From Strigops habroptila (lineage: Eukaryota; Chordata; Aves; Psittaciformes; Psittacidae): a stretch of 64,000 nt of DNA. The stretch lies in the NCBI RefSeq assembly GCF_004027225.2, contig NC_044279.2:42184744-42248743 (forward strand). Reading direction: 5' to 3'. Below are positions 57,201 to 64,000 of the stretch, one piece after another. Both the position numbers and the translations under genes were made by a program. Positions within the stretch are counted from its first letter, which is position 1. Each line of letters starts with the position of its first letter. The notes under the pieces are model-generated. The model was not told the origin of the DNA. It was given only the letters and a program-made list of their open reading frames with translations, and searched no databases.

Positions 57201-60200
57201 ATGAGTATGTTTTACCGATTGATAAAGTACAGGAAATTTCAAAGATTTGTGGCCGTCCCCTTTGATATAATGTTATATCTGTTAGCATCTGAGACTGATA
57301 GCTACGGTGATTCTGTTCATCCCAACAGAAACAACTTTGGAAGATTAAGATTACATCTGTGCTGCCATGTTATTATCCAGTGGTCTTTGGCCAAAGGAGG
57401 AAGATACACAGTATTTTGGTCAATAGTATTTTCTGTACTGTAAGTTCCTCCATTTGCAGATGTCTAATCCAGTGATGACCCTGTGCCCAAAAGGGCTGCT
57501 GGTAGTCATAGTGTCATACATAGCTCCTAGCGCAATGCAGCAGGCTCATGAAGTCACATATTCCTCAATGTGCATGTGCTGGGCTTTGAAAATGAAGATT
57601 CATTATTCTTTCAGGCTTCCAATTGGTACAACCGATAGGTGTATACAGAGCAGCGTTCATATAGAAAAGTAAACAGAACAAAAGATAGTAAAAACATGAT
57701 GAAGAAATGACTGTATACAGCTGGGAAAGAGGGCTTAGTGAGTTAGAAGGTGATGTTTTATGTGGTATTTTTCTAGCACTAACCTTATCTCATCTGAAGC
57801 AGGCTGTTTATTTTTTCAGATTAGTGTTACCTCAGACAATTGGAAATGCCTTCTTTGAGAGACTGGCTGACTATATTCTGGTGAAGACTACCTTTGGTTT
57901 TTCTCTTGCTTGGGATGGAAACTCTGGTATTTATATTAAGCTGACAGAAGATCATAAGGGAAAACCTTGTGGCCTCTGCGGAGATTTTAATGGCAATAAA
58001 CATGATGACCTGAAACTGCAAAACAGTAAGTAAATAGCTTAGAAATACACCCTTTCTTGAGTGAGCAGCTTCCATGTTCACTTTAAATATAACACTGTAA
58101 GAAAGTAGAGCCCTGTTTCAATTCTTCCAGTAGAAAATAGAATATCTGCTCTACTCATCCTTATAATTAAAGTTGCTAAGGGAAAAGGTTCAAGAAAGTA
58201 TTTATATGTATGTTAAAGTCTCTTCTTGCTCAGCAAAGCACTTGGGGTATGTTTATCTTAGCTGATGAAAGTGCCTTCAAATAATAAATAAATAAACAGA
58301 TGCTTGTGGTTTTCTCTATGTTTAAAGACGGAGAGAGAAGGAGAGAAGAACCAAAATATTTGCAAAAAGCACTATCTCCAGTCATTCCTTTATATGAGCA
58401 TCATAGAAGTGCCGGTAAAAAAATGTAAATTTCAAAGCTGTTTCCAGGGAGTCCCTTGTATCCATATAAGATTGGTGTGATGGTATGATGTATCACAGGC
58501 CTCTGACTACCCTGTAGGATAAGGAGCTGCTCAATGCTGTGTCTGAGGCAGAGATGACCTGCTAAACTGGTAGAATATTCTGTAGTCTATGTAGGGACTA
58601 CTCCACAGGGAATTTTGTCCTACTTGCAACTAATGTGAAAAAAAAAACCCCAAACCAAAACAGAGAAAGAACAAGCTTGAGAATGTGAGGAATATTTTTC
58701 TCAGCCTCTGATAAAAGCAAAGACAGGACTGTTTTACTTCACTATTCATTGCTGAGAGAATCTCGTCCCATGACCCTGCATATTCTTATGTCACAAAAGT
58801 TATCTCTCTGAAACTACTTTCCCCCTTCCCTGGGTTTTTTTCCCATTTTTAATGGTTGATAGTGGTTGATCCTTCCTTTCTAAGTGAAGGAAGACGCAGT
58901 GTACCTATCTTTGTATAGTCTTTAAAAATCTGCCCAATATATATTTCTCGTAATTCTTCTGCCATGAGAGCAGTAGGTTTCCTGTTTCATGCATTAACTT
59001 CTGCAGAGCAGAGTGTAGTATGTTTAATAACTAGTTAAAACTGGTGAGCTGTAATACTGGAGAAAAATGGAATTTGGTGAGATCATGAATTCTCATGATC
59101 TCTAAAAAATAGTAATTTCAATATCTTTAAATGTATTGCCAGTTATAGAAGACTTCCAGCTCTTAGATTTCTTAATTTCCAGAGCTACATTTCTTCACCA
59201 CCCTAATTTCTTCTAACATTTTTCTTTATCAGAAATTATGGTATTACTGTAATGTACAATCAAGAGCTCTATGAATCATTTTAACCTTGAACCGTTGTAT
59301 AACATGGGGCCTTGACTCTGTGCAAACACAAAGCACGAAGTTCTGATATCTTCACAAGAATGAGCTGCTAATTCAAATTACTTCTAAGCCAAAAAAAAAA
59401 TCTAAGTGTTTCCAAACCTTATAAATCTTTTGGGATGATCATTTATCTTCCCCAGCTAAATTACTCCCCCAGTAGTGTAAAGGACACCTTTATATCTATT
59501 CTGCATCTTTCAGACTCCAAATGTTCTCTATTCGCAATGGCCCAAGTAAATAAGTTGCTGCAAGGCATGTAATACCCCATTTCAAAGCACAGTTTAAAAA
59601 CAAATTCCTTTTCTGTTTCCTTTGTCTCTAATGGCATTTTTGTATTGCTCTAATATACAGCCTGCATTTGTGTACAGAACTGTTTCAAGGACAGTGGTTT
59701 TATTTTGTGGAGTTTTTTTGAGGACTTACTTAGAATTTTTTTTCAAGCCATGTAGAAATGTAAATAAAATATTTTTAATTTTTTTTGCAGAAGCAGAGTT
59801 ATGTCAACAGGTTTACCTCTAGATCAACCCCCAGCTTTTTATGTTTGGGAAGGGTTTTCTGTGCAAAGAACTGTTCTGTCTGAGGGGGGAGAAATGCTTT
59901 ATGTCTCCCTGGCTGTTAAGTAAAATAAACTGGTAGTTAGGATCTTTGTTTATTTGTGGAGGTCCAAGTACAAATATCTGATTAGTGTGCTTTGGGGCTT
60001 TCCACATTGCAGTGTCAAACTTTGTACATCTTGTTCTAGAAGCAGTTAGATTAAATTTTGGATAGTACAGCTCTGTGAAAAGAACTGTAGCTGATTTAAT
60101 TTCAGTACCCTGACTCCTAACCGTGCATAGATACAGATAACTGTAGCATAGATACCAATTACAGTAAGTTTCTTGAAAGTATAGACAATTTACCCTTTTT

Positions 60201-63200
60201 AACATACTTAACATTGAGAAAATGTAATATTTAGTTCTTGCCACAAAAATATGGAAATTTTGGGTCTGTTTTTTTACTGCCAAACTTCTTGTATGTTCAT
60301 GTATCTTCCTCAGCCTGTTGCCATGACTTCCAGTCATGCATCTTGTTCATTAATTCTCCCATGCTCATGCTGTGAGGAGAGCTGGGCATGTAGTGGTGTG
60401 TTTGTTTTAGGGCTTTTCTATAGCAAAGGAAAAGGAGGGAGATAATAGAGCTGACTGACATTTGTGAAACGTGATGAAAGCCTTAAATTGTTTTAAAGAA
60501 ACTTATTTTTTCTTAAGTATTCAGTACATTATGCATGTCCTTATTTGTATATTTGTAATAAAATTGTCATTGACTGCTCTTAAAATAAACCCAACTAACA
60601 CTTTGTCATATATTTTTTAATCTTTCCATTTAAATGCAGTAGAAAACACTTAAACTAAAAAAGAAAAATAAGATTTTCCTACACCACCTGTACTCTGAAC
60701 ATACCTGTAAGTGAGGTAATGGACACATTGAAAAACACCAGAAATTTCTAAGTTGTCTTTGGAGTTTGTGTTGACAGTTTAATTTTTTTTTTCCTGGGTG
60801 CTCTTCCAATGTTTTCATGCAGTAGGTGAATATACAGAAGACATTGCTGAATTTGCAAATAGCTGGGCTGTGCAAACCACAGATGATGTAGCTTGTGTAC
60901 CTACTGCCTCAGATTTTTCCAGTCCTTGCTCAGCTGATGCAGAATCCACTGAGGTAAATCAATCATTCTTAATCTTCATGGCCTAGTGATGGTACAAGAA
61001 TCTAGCAATATACACCATGTTGAAAAAAGCTTTAAATGAATTGAGGCTTTGAGAAAGGGAAGATTCAGATTAGGACTGTTGCTAGGGAATGTCTGAAGAT
61101 CTTCAGATGTTTAGCTTGAAAGTACAAAGGCTCAGATAGGATGTGCCAGCAGAGCTGTTCTTTGCTGCAGTAAACTTGGGTTCAGTTTCCAGTCCTGGCA
61201 TCTTACACCTAATTATTTTGGAAATTGTGAAATCCTGCAGAAGTAACATGCTCGGCTCCTGCATTGACACAAAATGATTTTTTTTTTGTCATTTCACACT
61301 TTTTCATCCCAGCTGGTTTAGGAGCAGCATGCAATCAGGACAGCCTAGGCAGAGAGGACAAATTTTAGGAAGACTAATGAAGGAGACATAATAATAAATT
61401 ATGAGACTGAGAAATTCTGAAATTTTAATGGGGATCTAAAGGACCCTTGATTAAGGACAAAAAGCTAATAAGAATTATGCTTGTTCAGAAAGTATTTGCT
61501 AACTGTTGTTTACTGATTCTCCTTAATGCACAGGACATATTCTTCAAGTGCCAAATATTCCTACAGTTTCCTTTCCTCAGCTGTCATGAAAGCATAGATC
61601 CGTATTCTTATATTTCTAGCTGCATGAATGATCTTTGCAGGTAAGATTGAGGTTCTTCTGTATTTATTTTTGACACATGAAATAAACGAATACTCATGCT
61701 TTTGTTGGAGACCACAACGAAGCAGCACTGAGGGAAGTTAGGAGGAACCAAGTTCAAAATGAAAGAGATGGGCTTTGTCAGTGTGTGATTTAGTGTAGAA
61801 ACAAAGGTCACAGAATGAGCCTGCCTAGGGATATTCTGTTTGCTAAAGGTTGACATAGATTCAAGGAAATACTAGGCAAATATACAGCAGAGAAATCCAT
61901 GGAGAATCACTAATGATAAAAGAGGAGCTGCTAATCACAAAAACTCTGAAACCTGTATTTGGAGGTCCTGAATCAAAAATACATGAAGATGATACTAGGA
62001 GAAAATATTAATGATATTGGAGGAGCTGGACCATTTGTCTGACACAGCTGGACTTTTTTATGAGCACTATGATGTGCTCATGGTTCAAATCAGTAGAATT
62101 TTTCAGAATTGTTTTATTTATATAAATTCAGAGTTGTCAAAAGAAATTCATCTCTCACTGGCTTTGGTGGAGTTACACCCCCTCAACTGCTGGCATTATA
62201 TGCAACCTGGCATTTTTCCCTTAACTCTCCAGACTCCTGTTTAGCTTTTGTCATTCAAGGTAAAGTGGTGCTCCAGAGTGTAATTGAATAGATGACTGAG
62301 CACTGTACCACTTCCTTTTTAGTGGGGTTTTTAAATTAAGATGTAATTGTCATAAATAGCAGGATTTTTACCAGATATTATTATGGCTGCCTCAGATTAT
62401 CATCAATTTAATCAAAAACATACAAAACGTTCACAAGACTAAAAGTCATTACAACTTATTAGTTCATTATTGATGAATTTTTAGTTTTCTGATTTACCAT
62501 GCAGTCAAGATGGAAGAATTTGTGTTCGTAGGCAAATCTCCAAAGTGTGCTTCCTGAAGTTTATGATCTGTACATTGATTGCACTCAGAGATGAGTTGTC
62601 TCTCTATGGTCTCTTTGTAACTCAGGAGTTTATTGTGACTTTTGAAGAAGAATAATGAAAAGCAAATTTTTAAAAAAGCAATTTTCAAATGTGGTGTTGA
62701 ACCAGTGTCCTGGTGTAAAGACAGATCTGATTTTTGTCAATATGTATATGTGTGTTCATGTGAATTGTGTGAATGTTAAAAACCTTGAAGGAAGTTTCTG
62801 TGTCTCAGAACCTCATTAATTTAGGCTTATTTTGTTTATAAAAGAGACCTCTCTTCTTGTGGCTTAGTGTCAGTTTATGAAGTTTTTTGTGGGTCATAGT
62901 ATATGCCAAGTATTCTTTTTATTAAGATCCATTTAATTGGATTAGATAAGGAAAGCTGGAGAGACTCTGATCACTGTAACAAAGAGTATAGTGGTGTTTG
63001 ATTTGATAACAGATGTGCTGAAAGCAGAATACAAACGTAATATAATATATTCTTAAGACCATTACTTTTGGAAACATGATCTTGTGTGCTGAAAGACAAA
63101 CTCAGCTGATCTGTCACAGTCATGCTTATAATGGAAATGTTGTGTTATGACTAGTTCATTTTGGCATCAAGTCCTCCGCAGTGAGTGATGGGAGCTGTTG

Positions 63201-64000
63201 GACTTTCACAGTAAAAAAAACGTTGCTGATATCTCATCTTATGTGACTTAATCTGAACAAAATTTGCGTTTACCTGACACTGGTGAACGTCTCTTTACTT
63301 GGTCGTGATAAAAGTGCACTGCACAGCTTCTTCTGTATAGACTGAGGCAGAGATAATGCCTTTGCCCAAGGTTGTGATATAAATCCCTGTGTCTGTCTAC
63401 AGCATTCATGGATATTCGTGGATAATGCTTGTGGCGCTGAGCACTTTGGCACACGGTCAGACATCCACCAACAGGGTTCTTCTTGCCTACATTCAAGGAC
63501 TGCTAGGCAATTAGAAACTTGAACTTGTTACTTGGACCAGAATGTCTTTTATCAGTGCAGGTCAGAGTTTCCATGTCATGCAGGAATGGTGGTTTTTATC
63601 ATATGAAAAAAACACAACAGTTTATTCAGTGTAGCTCATTTGTTTTCATAGTATTTTCACTATATGCCGTTATGACTGAGCGCTGTCAGCTATGTGTGAA
63701 GTATCCTGAGCAGCGTCCTGTGACAGAGGTTTGTAGGTAGGATTTGAGTTCCTTCATTACTCTCTTGTTTTATCATTTCAGAGCGGATGATGATGAAACA
63801 TACTGCAGGGCGGCGACAGAGTACGCTAGAGCATGCTCCCACGCTGGGTCCCCTGTACGGGACTGGAGGGATGACTTTCCTGCCTGTAGTAAGACTCTTT
63901 AACAAAGCCTACTACGTGACGTTTGAGATATCCAATGTATTAATTTCAAATAATACCATCTTGACAACATTTGTCACTATAGGACTCAAACCTGTTACTG
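45161..64000 (+). CDS. OTOGL: Otogelin-like protein, 5' part (10 exons), continues beyond the window
   Basis: A secreted, cysteine-rich glycoprotein related to otogelin and gel-forming mucins; in mammals OTOGL belongs to the acellular membranes of the inner ear (tectorial membrane, cupula, otoconial membrane). Placed exons (45,161-45,239; 46,195-46,234; 47,341-47,393; 51,597-51,695; 53,211-53,365; 56,550-56,671; 57,820-58,025; 60,823-60,953; 61,534-61,640; 63,782-63,888) encode 366 residues plus one base. Domains: signal peptide about 1-27; linker with an N-A-T glycosylation sequon; EGF-like module about 59-89 with six cysteines; VWD domain about 97-275 ([20 protein letters not shown] to [14 protein letters not shown], then [10 protein letters not shown]); C8 module from about 300 ([33 protein letters not shown]). 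Paralog choice: the [18 protein letters not shown] stretch and conserved CGLCG fit OTOGL better than OTOG from memory. The full family protein exceeds 2,000 residues, so most lies to the right. The junction after exon 3 is uncertain. Confidence 0.88.
45240..46194 (+). other. OTOGL intron 1
   Basis: 955 bp, AT-rich, with T runs. Nothing else is recognisable. Confidence 0.75.
46195..46234 (+). CDS. OTOGL: OTOGL exon 2
   Basis: A 40-nt exon with acceptor tttttaatctacag and donor aag|gtaagt. In the frame set by exon 1 it encodes [13 protein letters not shown] plus two bases. The signal peptidase site probably lies at or near its start. Confidence 0.75.
46235..47340 (+). other. OTOGL intron 2 with poly-A tract
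   Basis: 1,106 bp. It contains a 27-base A run at 47,149-47,175 extended by purine-rich sequence to 47,198. The acceptor ttgttttcttccag is strong. Confidence 0.75.
47149..47198 (+). repeat. Poly-A / purine-rich tract
   Basis: A(27) followed by aaaaggagaaagaaaaaaa. It could be the tail of an old retroposed sequence, but the 200 bp upstream show no family I recognise. Confidence 0.85.
47341..47393 (+). CDS. OTOGL: OTOGL exon 3, tandem donor
   Basis: It encodes [17 protein letters not shown] with an N-glycosylation sequon (NAT) and a dibasic KR. Two donors lie 4 nt apart in gag|gtag|gttata. Ending at 47,389 (GTAGGT, the better-looking site) leaves phase 0, which cannot join the EGF exon. Ending at 47,393 (GTTATA, weaker) leaves phase 1 and reads VTAEVGSCPQEC across the junction. 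I chose 47,393 for frame. The alternative is an unseen short exon further on. Confidence 0.65.
49762..50039 (+). mobile_element. CR1 LINE 3' fragment in OTOGL intron 3
   Basis: Plus orientation, about 278 bp. It runs from the gactttttacaagggcatgt segment through caaggccaggttggacaggg to the terminal repeat attctatgattctat. It is 5'-truncated and keeps only the last part of ORF2 and the 3'UTR. Confidence 0.93.
51101..51119. repeat. Poly-T run of 19
   Basis: Nineteen consecutive T followed by aggg. It resembles a splice-acceptor tract, but no coding frame follows that fits the neighbouring exons. Confidence 0.85.
51597..51695 (+). CDS. OTOGL: OTOGL exon 4, EGF-like module
   Basis: Acceptor tgcttacag, donor attg|gtgagt. 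It is 99 nt, enters in phase 1 and leaves in phase 1. It encodes [20 protein letters not shown] and continues to SRCQI, with all six cysteines of an EGF-like fold. Confidence 0.9.
51696..53210 (+). other. OTOGL intron 4 with CR1
   Basis: 1,515 bp, more than half of it the CR1 copy at 52,157-52,945. A poly-A run lies at 53,036-53,048. Confidence 0.8.
52157..52945 (-). mobile_element. CR1 LINE fragment with ORF2 tail in OTOGL intron 4
   Basis: Minus orientation, about 790 bp, the longest CR1 copy here. The + strand starts catagaatcatagaatggtt at the CR1 3' end. A minus-strand frame at 52,590-52,985 is open for 131 codons and reads as CR1 ORF2 beyond the reverse transcriptase catalytic core ([57 protein letters not shown]). 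The element is antisense to OTOGL and 5'-truncated, so it cannot move by itself. The first residues of that open frame (52,946-52,985) are intron sequence. Confidence 0.94.
53211..53365 (+). CDS. OTOGL: OTOGL exon 5, start of VWD domain 1
   Basis: Acceptor ttctctccag, donor tgg|gtaagt. It is 155 nt and ends in phase 0. It encodes [20 protein letters not shown] followed by [20 protein letters not shown] and on to the exon end. The HFETFDG start is the hallmark of VWD domains, and NCS is a potential N-glycosylation site. Confidence 0.95.
53366..56549 (+). other. OTOGL intron 5
   Basis: 3,184 bp with no repeat family or RNA gene that I recognise. Confidence 0.7.
56550..56671 (+). CDS. OTOGL: OTOGL exon 6, VWD domain 1 continued
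   Basis: Acceptor cctctctaag, donor cag|gtaagt. It is 122 nt and leaves phase 2. It encodes [20 protein letters not shown], then [20 protein letters not shown], the middle beta-strand part of the VWD fold. Confidence 0.95.
56672..57819 (+). other. OTOGL intron 6
   Basis: 1,148 bp, AT-rich, nothing recognised. Confidence 0.7.
57820..58025 (+). CDS. OTOGL: OTOGL exon 7, VWD domain 1 with CGLCG motif
   Basis: Acceptor ttattttttcag, donor aaca|gtaagt. It is 206 nt and leaves phase 1. It encodes [33 protein letters not shown] and [25 protein letters not shown] is the vicinal-cysteine motif linked to disulfide assembly in von Willebrand factor and mucins, and the DFNGN...DD segment corresponds to the calcium-binding loop of the family. 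Confidence 0.96.
58026..60822 (+). other. OTOGL intron 7
   Basis: 2,797 bp, AT-rich. No element recognised. Confidence 0.7.
60823..60953 (+). CDS. OTOGL: OTOGL exon 8, end of VWD domain 1
   Basis: Acceptor ttttcatgcag, donor gag|gtaaat. It is 131 nt and ends in phase 0. It encodes [20 protein letters not shown] and continues through DDVACVPT to [10 protein letters not shown]. The FANSW motif is the usual end of a VWD domain before the C8 module. Confidence 0.94.
60954..61533 (+). other. OTOGL intron 8
   Basis: 580 bp, nothing recognised. Confidence 0.75.
61534..61640 (+). CDS. OTOGL: OTOGL exon 9, C8 module first half
   Basis: Acceptor ttaatgcacag, donor gcag|gtaaga. It is 107 nt and leaves phase 2. 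It encodes [20 protein letters not shown] and [15 protein letters not shown], with the conserved C8 cysteines. Confidence 0.94.
61641..63781 (+). other. OTOGL intron 9
   Basis: 2,141 bp, nothing recognised. Confidence 0.7.
63782..63888 (+). CDS. OTOGL: OTOGL exon 10, C8 module second half
   Basis: Acceptor tatcatttcag, donor tgta|gtaaga. It is 107 nt and leaves phase 1. It encodes [20 protein letters not shown] followed by [15 protein letters not shown], the end of the C8 module. The expected next part, a TIL domain, lies beyond the window. Confidence 0.94.

Overview
The window looks like nuclear DNA from a bird. It holds four clear CR1 (chicken-repeat 1) LINE copies plus one short CR1 remnant, a solo LTR that resembles a family I recall from bird genomes, AT-rich intergenic DNA, a GC-rich CpG island and typical vertebrate GT-AG exons. 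I cannot name the species from the sequence alone.

Layout. Positions 1 to about 34,430 contain no gene I can support: AT-rich intergenic DNA with two CR1 copies, simple repeats and one weak candidate non-coding exon. A CpG island at about 34,440-35,730 carries the promoter of RPS16, the gene for ribosomal protein uS9. RPS16 is complete on the + strand, with one 5'UTR exon and five coding exons that encode 146 residues, and it ends at a poly(A) signal at 39,432. Its fourth coding intron (counting the 5'UTR intron as the first) holds a solo LTR that was itself split by a later CR1 insertion. About 5.7 kb of AT-rich intergenic DNA follows.

From 45,161 to the right edge lies the 5' part of a second + strand gene, recognised as otogelin-like (OTOGL). 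Ten exons can be placed. They encode a signal peptide, a short linker, an EGF-like module, the first von Willebrand factor D domain with its CGLCG motif, and the following C8 cysteine module. The gene runs off the window. All exon phases agree if exon 3 uses the second of two tandem donor sites; with the first donor, a small unseen exon would be needed.

The two genes are functionally unrelated: one is a housekeeping translation gene, the other encodes a secreted glycoprotein of inner-ear acellular gels. Their adjacency is the main genomic-context observation, because in human they lie on different chromosomes. I found no tRNA, rRNA, CRISPR array or previously undescribed multi-gene system. 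The remaining open frames are about as many as expected by chance or lie in repeats.
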